A stretch of DNA of 12,201 nt from Blastocladiella britannica (GCA_025349905.2 MU625083.1:1-12201), one strand, 5' to 3'; shown: positions 1 to 8,342, counted from the stretch's first letter. Notes: a model not told the origin generated them from the letters alone. Program-made: numbers and translations.

Positions 1-57
1 CGCAGCGGTGGAAACGACTGCGCGAGCTTCTGCGGCAACGAGTGCGCGTTGTGCTAA
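1..57 (+). CDS. Possible 3' end of a Cys-rich protein gene (partial)
   Basis: Frame 1 is open from the window edge to TAA at 55-57 and encodes 18 residues ending DCASFCGNECALC. Of the three + frames it has by far the highest G/C share at third codon positions, which matches confirmed genes in this window, so it may be the C-terminus of a gene that lies mostly outside. Four cysteines in the last 12 residues would suit a small disulfide-rich domain. Frame 3 is also open to a TAG at 70-72, with a basic sequence and poorer codon bias. It would be convergent with citrate synthase, with about 120 bp between stop codons. The fragment is too short to name a family. Confidence 0.35.
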   Translation, partial: RSGGNDCASFCGNECALC

Positions 58-176
58 ATATGATCTCCTAGTCCTTCCAACTTGTGAAAAATGCAATCCC
101 GCCTTCTCAACCCGAATACCAAGACATAAATAGTATAATACGCTGCATTGATAACAAAACAACAACAAAAAAAACT

Positions 177-1851
177 TTACTGCTTGATTACCAGCTTCTT
201 GAGGGCCTCGGTCGACATGGACTTCGGGCGCTCCAGCGGCAGACCCAGAGCGCGGCTCCAGATCAGGCCCGAGAGGCATCCGAGGGCGCGCGACACGCCA
301 AACAGCACCGTGTAGTAGTCCTGCTCCACCATGCCGTAGTGCTGCAACAGCACGCCCGAGTGCGCATCCACGTTGGGCCACGGGTTCTTAGTCTTGCCGT
401 GCTCGGTCAGCACGTCGGGGACAATGGTGTACAGCTGCGAGACCAGCTTGAACATCGGGTCGTGCGGCAGGTGCTCGAGCGCAAACTCGCGCTGGCACTG
501 GTACCGGGGGTCGGTCTTGCGCAGCACCGCGTGGCCGTATCCGGGCACCACCTGGCCGCCCTTGAGCGTCTTCCAAATGTACGCCTTGATCGCCTCGTCC
601 GACGTGTCGGATCCGAGCTCCTCCTTCATCTTGAGAATCCACCGCAGCACTTCCTGGTTGGCGAGACCGTGCAGCGGGCCGGCAAGACCGTTGAGGGCGG
701 CCGAGAACGACAGATACGGGTCAGCGAGCGCCGAGCCGACAAGGTGCGACGTGTGCGCCGAGACGTTGCCGCCCTCGTGGTCCGAGTGGATTGTCAGGTA
801 CAGGCGCATCAGCTCAATAAACTTGGGGTCAGAGTACCCGAGCATCTTGGCAAAGTTGGCGGACCAGTCGAGCGTGGGGTCCACGGCAGCGACCTTGCCG
901 TCTTTGTACACATTGCGGTAGATACGGGCCGCGACCGAGGGCAGCTTGGCAATCAGGTCCATCGAGTCCTCGTACACGTACTGCCAGTAGGTGGACTTGT
1001 GCACGCCCTGGTTGTAGGCCTTGGCAAACGCCGACTCGCTCTGCAGGGCGGTGACCGCCAGCGAGAACTGCGACATGGGGTGCAGCGTGGGCGGGCACCG
1101 GTCCAGAATGTCCTCCACGTGCGACGGCAGCGCCGACCGCGCCGCCCACTCACGCGACAGAGCGTTCACCTGCTCCTGGGTGGGCACCTCGCCGGTCAGC
1201 AGCAGGTAGAACAGCGCCTCGGGAAGGGGCTCCTGGCCGCCGGGGGCCTTGGGCAGCAGCGCCTGGCACTCGGGGATGGTCTTGCCCTGGAAGCGGATGC
1301 CCTCCTCGGCGTCGAGCACCGAGCCCTCCCAGATGAGGCCCTTGATGCCGCGCATACCGCCGTAGACCTATTTGTTTATTTGTTTGGGGTCGAGAGGTCA
1401 GTTCTTGGTTTTTGGGGTTGTGGTGGTGGTGGGTGGTGGCCGATCGCGATAATCAGCAGTGGATCGCATATCGCGTCGACCATGAGCATATAGCTCTCGG
1501 GAAAAGACGCGTCTTCTTTCCCCCCAACCACCTGTCTTTATCCGTCTTGAAAGACAGAAAAAAAGAAATAGAAATAGATCGGTACCATGTCCACGGTCAC
1601 GGTGCCAACGGGCGCATCTCCGTACTTGGCACGGAACTCCTTGATCTCGGCCTGCTTCTCGGGAATCAGCTCGGCCAGGCGCTCCTTGAGCGACTATTTT
1701 TTTTTGTATTTATTGCGTTAGGAGTGTCAACATCAGGAAAAATAGATAAAAAAAGTACCTGCGGCTTGGCTGACGCGAACGAACGCGCAGCAGTGGCAAA
1801 CAGCGACTTGGTGGCCAGGCGGGTGAGCGTCGGGCGAGCAATGGCGTGCAT
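177..1851 (-). CDS. CIT1: Citrate synthase, mitochondrial (three exons)
   Basis: Condenses acetyl-CoA and oxaloacetate to citrate and CoA, the entry step of the TCA cycle in the mitochondrial matrix. Exons on the minus strand are 1851-1759, 1693-1586 and 1367-177, all joined in phase 0, giving 463 residues, a normal length for the eukaryotic enzyme. Introns are 65 nt (GTACTT...AATAG) and 218 nt (GTACCG...AATAG). Exon 1 (31 residues) is rich in Arg, Ala and Ser without acidic residues: a mitochondrial presequence, with likely cleavage near AARSF/AS. Exon 3 carries the family hallmarks [31 protein letters not shown] with catalytic His300, [15 protein letters not shown] with His346, and [11 protein letters not shown] with Asp401, so the triad is complete. 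The C-terminus VIKQ is not a peroxisomal PTS1 signal. A 2-methylcitrate synthase paralogue is a less likely alternative. Promoter is shared divergently with gene A. Confidence 0.97.
1368..1585 (-). other. Citrate synthase intron 2 (218 nt)
   Basis: This intron is over three times longer than the other clear introns in the window (58, 62 and 65 nt). It joins ...TVTVDM to VYGGMRG, which is contiguous in known citrate synthases, so no exon is hidden in it. It contains a perfect 12-bp palindrome, AAGACGCGTCTT (1504-1515), built on an ACGCGT core, and a CCACC-rich tract on the minus strand. I saw no snoRNA boxes. Confidence 0.85.
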
Positions 1852-2077
1852 TGTTGTGTTGATTGTTTTGGCTGTTGCCTTTGAAAGAGAAGGAGGACAG
1901 TGTCGAGTCGCGAACCGAACAAACGATAAAAAATCGGCGTCCTCAATCCGGTATTTGAGGTGATGTCATTCGAAACGCCCCTTTACAATATTTTTTTTTG
2001 GATTTTAATTTAATTGGCAATTTCCCATTGTTGAAGGAATATAAGAAAAACAATCAAAGACTGGAATGTAATGTGGA
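1852..2077. promoter_or_regulatory. Divergent promoter region of citrate synthase (-) and gene A (+)
   Basis: A 226-bp spacer between the two start codons. It is AT-rich toward gene A, with a run of nine T (1991-1999), an ATTGG (inverted CCAAT) at 2013-2017 and a TATAAG at 2040-2045, about 33-38 bp before the gene A ATG. No TATA box is obvious on the citrate synthase side. Two out-of-frame ATGs (2066 and 2071) lie just before the gene A start, so the transcript probably starts close to 2078 or relies on leaky scanning. Confidence 0.5.
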
Positions 2078-3202
2078 ATGGCACAAGACAATACCCATCT
2101 GGCTGTCGCCGTCCTGTGGTCCGCTGCCGCCGTCAGCACCGTTTCCTGCGCCATCGATCTCGCCATGATCGGCCACATTTGCACCTCCTCAAATCCCCAG
2201 CAAAACCAACGACAACGAAATCGCCATCACCACCCGGTCGCAGCGGCACGATCCAGCCCCTTTGTCGTGTTTGCTCGCTTGTTCACCTGGATCACATTTC
2301 TGGTGGCCGATCTCGCCCACTTAGGCACCGTCGCCGCATTCCTCGCCCTTCCAGTCTGTGGAGGAGTGCCAACCAACTATGGCCTTCCAACTCTCGAGTA
2401 CCGACGGTTTCCGTCCACACCCAACTGCATCATCTCGCTCCTGGACGCGGTGGACCTGGTGGTGGCGTTGATATTCCTTCCATATTACCCGATCGTGTAC
2501 ATGCACATGATGCTCAAGCTCCGGCAGACCAACTCACGGCTCGCGCAACTTACCGTGTCGCTAGTCAGCGTGCTTCTCCTTACCGCTGCTGGTATCCAAG
2601 CTGTTGGTTACGGTATAAGCATCACGCCGACCTTTGGTGGCGACTTGGGTGTTGCCCAACGCGGAGAAGGCGTCGGCCGCATCGCGTACTACATTCTCAT
2701 GCTCTTGATCTTGCTGGTGGCTGTGTCGACCATTAGCTTCTTTGTGCGGTTCCTCCGCATCGTCTCGGCGCGAGTCGCGTCACAACCGTCGCTCGACCAT
2801 CACTCTCAACCGGCGTCCATCACTCCCAGCCTTGAACTAATCCAGCGCTCGAAACTCTTGCTATTGCGTCCATTTGCTGAACAAGTGCACGCGGCGCCCG
2901 CACCGACAAGTGACCGCACCGCCAAGTTCCGTACCGCCATCCATCGACTCCAGGCGCTCGTACACGTATCAGTGGCACTTATAGCGCTGCTGGTCGGCGT
3001 GATGGTCATCCAGGGGCTGTGGTCCGACGGGAGCGCTCTCATTGTCGCCACCATCACCTGTATCGGCCGGATCCTGCTGGCCATCTTTCACCGAACCATC
3101 ACGAGCATGCGTCCACTTATGATCTTGCGCCGACAGATCCCGACCGTGGATGCCGGCACACTGGCGACCGAGTGGAGCGGCGCGGACCCGCCCCAGCAAT
3201 AG
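2078..3202 (+). CDS. Seven-transmembrane family protein A
   Basis: A 374-residue predicted integral membrane protein, first member of the array; family not recognised. Hydrophobic segments lie near residues 9-34, 66-91, 117-145, 156-180, 203-230, 294-314 and 319-340. TM1 has the family motif IDLAMIG and TM2 has FLVADLA. The TM2-TM3 loop carries Cys94 (CGG) and TM3 opens with Cys117 (NCII), a probable disulfide pair if outside. TM3 ends YMHMMLKLRQ, TM5 ends FVRFLRIVSAR, a 65-residue variable loop follows, and the tail (344-366) has the MRPLMILRRQIP and DAGTLATEW motifs. The loop after TM1 is rich in Gln, Arg and His. Positive loops suggest N-terminus outside and C-terminus inside. It is the most divergent member, and its ATG at 2078 gives a family-like N-terminus. 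It is intronless and converges on gene B with 16 bp between stops. A receptor or sensor role is inference. Confidence 0.85.
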   Translation: MAQDNTHLAVAVLWSAAAVSTVSCAIDLAMIGHICTSSNPQQNQRQRNRHHHPVAAARSSPFVVFARLFTWITFLVADLAHLGTVAAFLALPVCGGVPTNYGLPTLEYRRFPSTPNCIISLLDAVDLVVALIFLPYYPIVYMHMMLKLRQTNSRLAQLTVSLVSVLLLTAAGIQAVGYGISITPTFGGDLGVAQRGEGVGRIAYYILMLLILLVAVSTISFFVRFLRIVSARVASQPSLDHHSQPASITPSLELIQRSKLLLLRPFAEQVHAAPAPTSDRTAKFRTAIHRLQALVHVSVALIALLVGVMVIQGLWSDGSALIVATITCIGRILLAIFHRTITSMRPLMILRRQIPTVDAGTLATEWSGADPPQQ

Positions 3203-3218
3203 TACACTTTAAATGTAT

Positions 3219-4396
3219 CTAATGTATTTTCTCTTCCTCCTCGTACATGCTGACGTACTCGGGCACCTTGCCATTCACCTGGACCGTCACAACGGTATTC
3301 ACTGTATTGGGCTGCCATTCCGTAGCCAGCGTCCCGGCCTCGACGCTCGGCAACTGTCGGCGCAGCAGCATCAACGGCCGCATTCGCCGCGTCGACAGGC
3401 AGAACGAGGCGAGCAATGCTCGGCCCAGCACCGTCAGAAACGCCTGCACCACGAGCGGGGCCGTGGCTCGGAACGCCCACACCACCACCGCGCACACCAG
3501 TAAAAATAGGACCGCCGCCGACACGTAGGCGATCCGGCGGACGTTGCGCACCGCCTGCGCAAACAGAGCCGCTTGGTGGTGATGGTGCCTCGGAACGCAA
3601 TGTTGCTACTGTCGTTGTTGCTGTTATAGCTGGCGGATGCCGTGATACCCGTTCCTCCGGCGCCGCCGAGGAACATGGGTGGATGTGAGTGCGTGGCCGC
3701 CAGTGCCTCTTGCATGTCCGCGAGCCGCGCAGTGAGTATACCCAGGAACCGCAGCATGAACGTGATAGAGGACCCCGAGATGGTTAGCACTAGCGCCATG
3801 TGAATGTTGTAAATGACGGCCACCACCGTGTACTTGTACGGCTCCATTTGCGCTGCCCATGGCATGAAATCGCCCGTGAACACGTACAGCGCGAAAAACT
3901 GCTGCAAGAGCATCGTCAGCACCTCGCTGACCGTGCATGCGACCAGTGCGCGGCGGACGCGGCGCGGGTTCAGTTGCTCGAGCTGGAGCACCAGCCGCAG
4001 GTACAGGATCGGGAACACGGGGATCGGCGTGAACCCAAAGTACTCGTACACGGCTTGCAAGTCCGTGATGATGCAGTTTTTGACGTAGTAGCGGCCAAAC
4101 AGGCCGCCAGAGGTCTGGTATGGCGCGCCATTCAGAGTGGGGACTTCACCACAGGTGTCGAGAAGTCCAAAACCAATCATGGAGCCCACTTGAGCCAAGT
4201 CGGCGACGAGAAACATGGTCCAGCTCGCAATGTGGAGCAGGGACACCCATGCGGGCTGTCCGTGCTGGCTCTTTGAGGGTCGTCGTCGGCTAAACTGTTG
4301 CCAGTCGTTGATGCTCACGGTGAGCATGTACAGATCAAGGAGCGCGCCTGTGGTGCTCTCTCCGGCCGCGATCCACGGGATTGCTGGGTTTGACAT
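3219..4396 (-). CDS. Seven-transmembrane family protein B, reading frame interrupted
   Basis: The frame from ATG 4396 encodes TM1 to TM5 (residues 1-225) with family motifs DLYML, FLVADLAQVG, TCGE (Cys82), KNCII (Cys108), YLRLVLQLEQ and MLRFLGILTAR. The matching TM6-TM7-tail lies in another frame, ending at TAG 3221-3219: QAALFAQAVRNVRRIAY, then RRMRPLMLLRRQLP and EAGTLATEW. The frame change must occur between about 3605 (just after a TAG in the second frame at 3608-3606) and 3572, inside the variable TM5-TM6 loop. Either a one- or two-base indel (mutation or assembly error) or an intron could explain it. A 77-nt GTATCA...CCAAG segment (3648-3572) would restore the frame and give 366 residues, but its AAG acceptor differs from the YAG acceptors elsewhere. 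Conservation on both sides is high, so loss of function, if real, is recent. Divergent from gene C over 111 bp. Confidence 0.7.
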
Positions 4397-4507
4397 TTCT
4401 TTTATGTTTTGCGAAGGACATTTGATATGAAGGGCTGGATCCCCTCGTATATATTAGCTACAAATGAATATTCTTTAGCATCGAAATATCACAGAAAATC
4501 ATTACAA
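4397..4507. promoter_or_regulatory. Divergent promoter region of genes B and C
   Basis: A 111-bp AT-rich spacer between the start codons of B (-) and C (+). It holds TATATATT at 4448-4455, about 53-60 bp before the gene C ATG, and a GGATCC at 4437-4442 of the kind also found in the spacers before E and between F and G. Confidence 0.45.
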
Positions 4508-5854
4508 ATGGACCTCACCGACCGTGACCGACATCATATTGCGCTTGCGTGGGCGGCGGCCGCCGTCAGCATTCCCATCGTTATCATTGATCTGGCAATG
4601 ATTGGTCTTCACATCTCCTACCTCCAAAAGGAAAAGAAGCAAAACATGCCAACCAGCGTGCGGCGTAAAGCCCTTCAAATGCACTACTGCCACCTCTTGG
4701 CCTGGGCATCGTTTCTCGTCGGCGATCTGGCCAGTATAGGCTTTGCGACGGGGTTTGCAGTGATGCGAGAGTGCGGCGGATACCCGACATACTATGGCGA
4801 ATATGGGAGACCGAACGGGATCCGGGGCAGATTTTGGGCCAAAAATTGCACCATCATCCAGTTCGGCGCGCTGCAAGAGTTTTTCGGATTCGTTCCCATG
4901 CCGTTCTTTCCCGCATCGTTTGCGCGGCTGGTCCTGCAGCTGGAACCCAGAACGTCGCGGTGGCCACGCCGATTCGTGGTGGTGTGCGTTGCGGGCACTG
5001 TTCTGGCCATGGTGAGTCAGGAAATCGGGAAAGCATACCAGTACCTGACAACCTCGTCCACGGCCAACACTTCGATCTATAACCTGATGCGCAATATTTC
5101 CGATAATGCATACTTTGCGCACATGGCGCTGGTATTGTTAATGGGCGGTTCCAGTATTGCATTTACCATCAAGTTTCTGCGCATCACCACTGCACGCATC
5201 GGCGTCATTGCGGCCATTCCCGAATCGTCGACGACGATGGAGGGAGCGTCGTTCGGTGCTGCTCCACACGTCAGCGAGGCCCTCGGCGCCTCGTCCGTAC
5301 TTGCTGGCAACGACACCGCCGCCGCCCTACCAGCCTCGCCTGCACAGCACCTCCGCCCGCCCTCGTTGTTTTCGCGCACCTTGACGCTTCGTCCCCTAGT
5401 GCGCACCTCTTCGGCCCTACCAGCTACTGTGTCATCATCAGTCTCGACACATACGCAAGAGTTCCAGCAGGCCGCACAACGAATGAAACGCATCGCGTAC
5501 CTGTCGGCATTGATGCTCGTGTTGACGGTCCTGGCCATCATCGTCGTGAGTATTGTCAACTCCAAGCTCCTCGTCACCCAGGTGGGCATCACGTTACTGG
5601 GCCGCGCGCTGCTGGCATCGTTTGGGTGGACCATGCTGAGGCTCAAACCGCTCATGATTTTGCGCCGCCGGTTGCCGAATGTGGACGCGGGCACGTTGGC
5701 GGCGTCGTCGTGGTCAGCTGCTCTACCGCCGCCACAGATGTCGCAGCAGCAATCACATTTGGTGGTGACTCGGGACAAGATGGAGTATAAAGGGTCGTGG
5801 GACGCGCTGGCGCCGGCCAAGTCGGCTTATGAGCCGCTCGGCAGTCCACACTAA
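4508..5854 (+). CDS. Seven-transmembrane family protein C
   Basis: The longest member, 448 residues. The open frame extends upstream to ATG 4409, but the extra 33 codons lie in AT-rich promoter sequence and overlap the 5' region of gene B, so I chose the ATG at 4508 (context ACAAATGGAC). Predicted membrane segments are near 11-37, 60-85, 113-141, 155-180, 200-225, 328-350 and 356-376. Motifs: IDLAMIG, FLVGDLASIG, ECGGYP (Cys89), KNCTII (Cys114), FARLVLQLEP at the end of TM3, IKFLRITTARIG at the end of TM5. The intracellular loop (about 231-326) is long and Ser/Ala/Pro-rich, which is why the protein is larger. The tail has LKPLMILRRRLP and VDAGTLAASSW, then a 48-residue extension ending YEPLGSPH that the other members lack. 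No intron is needed. It converges with D, 31 bp apart. Function unknown. Confidence 0.87.
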   Translation: MDLTDRDRHHIALAWAAAAVSIPIVIIDLAMIGLHISYLQKEKKQNMPTSVRRKALQMHYCHLLAWASFLVGDLASIGFATGFAVMRECGGYPTYYGEYGRPNGIRGRFWAKNCTIIQFGALQEFFGFVPMPFFPASFARLVLQLEPRTSRWPRRFVVVCVAGTVLAMVSQEIGKAYQYLTTSSTANTSIYNLMRNISDNAYFAHMALVLLMGGSSIAFTIKFLRITTARIGVIAAIPESSTTMEGASFGAAPHVSEALGASSVLAGNDTAAALPASPAQHLRPPSLFSRTLTLRPLVRTSSALPATVSSSVSTHTQEFQQAAQRMKRIAYLSALMLVLTVLAIIVVSIVNSKLLVTQVGITLLGRALLASFGWTMLRLKPLMILRRRLPNVDAGTLAASSWSAALPPPQMSQQQSHLVVTRDKMEYKGSWDALAPAKSAYEPLGSPH

Positions 5855-5885
5855 AAAAAATAGCAAATCATTCATAAATAACTCT

Positions 5886-7019
5886 CTATTCTATTCGACC
5901 CTCGACAATTGTGAGCCGAGCATCTTTATCAGGCCCCGCGGCCGCGTGGCTGGCCGTTGCTGCAGGGTTCCAATCGGTCGCCAGCGCCCCAGCGTTAACC
6001 GTGGGGAGCTGTCGGCACATGATCATGAGTGGTCGCATTCGGCAGGTTGTCAAGCAAAATGACGCCAGCAGACACTGTCTCAGGAACGATTGCGTTAGGA
6101 GCGGGTGGACGATAAACAAGTTGGCCACGACAATGGCGCCGACGAGAACCACCAGCATTCCGACCGAAGTGTACGACATGCGCCGGACACGGGCGACAGC
6201 CGCATTGAATTGCGTTACGCGGTCAGCTGGAGCGTGCTGTTGGTGGAGCGGCTCGAACAGCGAGCGCGACGCGCCGAGTGGCTGCAGTTTGAGCTTGAGG
6301 GGAGTTGATGAAGCCCTTGTCAGCAACGGCGAGCTGGGTGGTTGTGGTAGTACTGGAGACGCTGGTGCAACGACTCGGGCAGTGATGGTGTCAAGGAACT
6401 GGAGGATAAATAGGATGCTGGACGCGCCCATCGCGAGCACAAACAACATATGTGCGTTGTACGAGTATTGATATCCCCAGTGCAGAGTCGAGAACAGCTT
6501 GTCCCATCCAGGGACGCGCTCTGTGAGCACAAGCAGAACCGTGAAAACTGTCTGGGCAAGCATGGCAACCACGGTGGCGCCAGCGCATGAAGCGATAACC
6601 GCCGTCTTGTGACTCGAATACTGGTGAAGTTGCACCACCATCCGCATATGTAAGATCGGGAACACGGGCAACGGCAGAAACTCCAATATTTGGTAGCAAA
6701 ATTGCAAAGCCGAAATGATGCAGTCTTTAGTCCATAACCGTGGAATTAAGTGGTAAACCTCGGCGACCACGATATAGCCACCACAGGTGTCGATCGTTGC
6801 AAAGCCAGCCATGTACGCTGCCAAAAAGACATTGGCAAGTAAAAAGCACGCCCATGCAACTGTTTGGATCGCCTGGATCCGCGATGGATTTCGCTGAGCC
6901 CGGTTTCGTCGTATTTGTGATCGCTACTCTCGGATGCTCTGGGCAAGCATATATCCGTCGACAAGTATGCAGCAGCATGATATTGCGATACTGGCCCAAG
7001 TAAAGATGTTATTCGGCAT
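5886..7019 (-). pseudogene. Seven-transmembrane family member D, broken by an early stop
   Basis: Homology to E and F runs in one frame from ATG 7019 to TAG 5888-5886. Codon 32 (6926-6924) is TAG where F has TGG (Trp) in the same context (SIRE-W-RS), right after TM1. The remaining frame is open for 345 codons and still shows TCGG, KDCII, HMRMVVQLHQ, LQFLDTITARVV and the family tail. Further signs of decay relative to E and F are a three-codon in-frame loss with Gly to Arg at the start of TM7 (near 6073-6092), and tail changes (TGRM to TCRM, MRRQ to MCRQ, VDAG to VNAG). A product from a downstream ATG (6824) would lack TM1 and most of TM2. Stop-codon readthrough or an assembly error cannot be excluded. 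It is the last of three same-strand paralogues, 67 bp downstream of E. Confidence 0.8.
6095..6189. repeat. Near-identical tract shared with gene E (copy in D)
   Basis: These 95 bp match 7317-7411 in gene E with only two differences by my hand alignment, both at third codon positions. They encode TM6 and the following loop (MSYTSVGMLVVLVGAIVVAN). Flanking sequence diverges sharply, which suggests gene conversion or very recent shared descent of this piece. Confidence 0.75.
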
Positions 7020-7086
7020 CGGTCTTGGATTTTTTAGTATTGCCAATAGGATATGATTCAGATCCACAAAAAAAACATTCCAAATT
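7020..7086 (-). promoter_or_regulatory. Promoter spacer of gene D
   Basis: A 67-bp spacer between the stop of E and the ATG of D. On the minus strand it holds a T-rich run, GGATC (7065-7061) and ATTGG (7047-7043; CCAAT on the plus strand). It is AT-rich like the other upstream spacers of the family. Confidence 0.35.
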
Positions 7087-8226
7087 TTAATCCTCACGAC
7101 TCTCGATAATGGTCAACCGGGCATCCGCTTCAGGCACCATCGGCATGTGGCTAGCGGTCGCTGCATTTGATATGGCCGCGCTCCAGTCGGTTGCCAATGT
7201 GCCAGCATCGGTAGTTGGCAGCTGCCGACGCATGATCATGAGCGGCCTCATGCGACCCGTCGTCAGGGAAAAAGACGCCAACAAGCACTGCCCGAGCAAC
7301 GATATCAGGGATTGCATTAGGAGCGGGTGGACGATAAACAGGTTGGCCACGACAATGGCGCCGACGAGAACCACCAGCATCCCGACCGAAGTGTACGACA
7401 TGCGCCGGACATGAGCCACCGCCGCATTGAACTGCGCCACGCGGTCAATCGCCGTGGAATGGTGGTGTGGATCGAATGGCGGGCGCGAACCGGCCGAGCG
7501 ATGCAACTTGGACTCGTGGGACGCCGACAAGGTTGACGATGACGTTGGGCGCTGGTGGGGAGTTGGAGTCGCGACGACTCGGGCGGTGATGGTTCCCAGG
7601 AACTGGAGGATGAAGAAAATACTGGACGCCCCCATGGCAAGGACAAGGAGCATGTGTGCGTCATACGAGTAGCTGTAGCCCGAAAACATGACCGAGTGAA
7701 GTGATCCCCATCTGGGAATGCGCTCGGCCAAGACAATGAGCACAGTAAAACCGATCTGAACGAGCATCGCGAGCACGGTGCCGCCGGTGCATGCTGTGAT
7801 CACGCCCCTCGTCCGACTTGAATACTGGTGAAGCTGCACCACAAGCCTCATATGCAGGATTGGAAACACGGGCAGCGGCAAAAACCCAAGTACTTGGTAA
7901 AATATTTCCAGCGTCGTGATAATACAGTTTTTCGTCCACCATTTCGGTGTGGTATGTGTGGTATCGACATACACCGCAACATCACCGCATCGGTCGAGCG
8001 TTGCGTAACCGACCATAAATCCGGTCTGGAAGACGTTGGCTACCAAAAAGCACGCCCAGGCGACGGATTGGAGCGTTTGGACCCATCTCGGATGTAAATG
8101 TTGATGGGATCGTTTTTTTGGCTGGGATCGCTGGTCGCGTATGTTCCCAGCCAGCATGTATCCGTCGATAAGGACACAACAACTCGAGATCGCTGCACCC
8201 ACCCATGTAAGGATGGTATTCGACAT
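7087..8226 (-). CDS. Seven-transmembrane family protein E
   Basis: A 379-residue intact member of the D/E/F subfamily. An in-frame ATG exists at 8280, but the paralogues F and D start at MSN/MPN, aligning with ATG 8226, so I chose that. Predicted membrane segments are near 8-28, 50-75, 101-125, 143-167, 190-215, 278-299 and 304-322. Subfamily features: SSCCVLIDGYML in TM1, FLVANVFQ in TM2 (the TM2 Asp of A, B, C and G is absent), DRCGD (Cys80), KNCII (Cys101), HMRLVVQLHQ at the end of TM3, DRVAQFNAAV before TM6, and GRMRPLMIMRRQLP with DAGTLATDW in the tail. It ends with ARLTI plus acidic residues, shared with D and F. The 219-260 loop is Ser/His/Pro-rich. Downstream of F on the same strand, with its own short AT-rich upstream spacer. 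Function unknown; a membrane receptor or sensor is inference. Confidence 0.88.
   Translation of the reverse strand: MSNTILTWVGAAISSCCVLIDGYMLAGNIRDQRSQPKKRSHQHLHPRWVQTLQSVAWACFLVANVFQTGFMVGYATLDRCGDVAVYVDTTHTTPKWWTKNCIITTLEIFYQVLGFLPLPVFPILHMRLVVQLHQYSSRTRGVITACTGGTVLAMLVQIGFTVLIVLAERIPRWGSLHSVMFSGYSYSYDAHMLLVLAMGASSIFFILQFLGTITARVVATPTPHQRPTSSSTLSASHESKLHRSAGSRPPFDPHHHSTAIDRVAQFNAAVAHVRRMSYTSVGMLVVLVGAIVVANLFIVHPLLMQSLISLLGQCLLASFSLTTGRMRPLMIMRRQLPTTDAGTLATDWSAAISNAATASHMPMVPEADARLTIIESRED
7317..7411. repeat. Near-identical tract shared with gene D (copy in E)
   Basis: The partner of 6095-6189, covering the TM6 coding region of gene E. Gene F has clearly different DNA here although its protein motif is related, so the identity is specific to the D/E pair. 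Confidence 0.75.
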
Positions 8227-8342
8227 GTGGTGGATTTGGAATACAACGCTTTCAAAAAGGGTATTTTTAATAAAATGCAATCATCGAATTAAACATTAAA
8301 ATGTGATCAAAATGGATCCTAAATTGGGATTACATGAAATAT
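8227..8342 (-). promoter_or_regulatory. Promoter spacer of gene E
   Basis: A 116-bp AT-rich spacer between the stop of F and the chosen ATG of E. It contains GGATCC (8314-8319) and CCAAT on the minus strand (8327-8323). The in-frame upstream ATG at 8280 lies within it and is probably untranslated. Confidence 0.4.

Noticed and set aside
84..1493. A 469-codon open frame on the plus strand opposite citrate synthase.
   Set aside because: It lies antisense to a certain citrate synthase gene, has biased low-complexity composition, and is explained by the GC-rich third positions of the real gene.
1368..1585. snoRNA or hidden exon in the long citrate synthase intron.
   Set aside because: I could not find paired C and D boxes, and the protein is contiguous across the junction with known citrate synthases.
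2071..2736. A 221-codon frame starting 7 bp before gene A.
   Set aside because: It is basic and Pro/Arg-rich with no hydrophobic segments, while the overlapping gene A frame matches the family throughout.
4409..4507. An N-terminal extension of gene C from ATG 4409.
   Set aside because: The extra codons fall in AT-rich promoter sequence with a TATA-like element and lack any counterpart in paralogues.
6924..6926. TAG as a reassigned sense codon, which would keep gene D intact.
   Set aside because: Genes A, B and G end at TAG exactly where the family tail ends, so TAG acts as a stop here.
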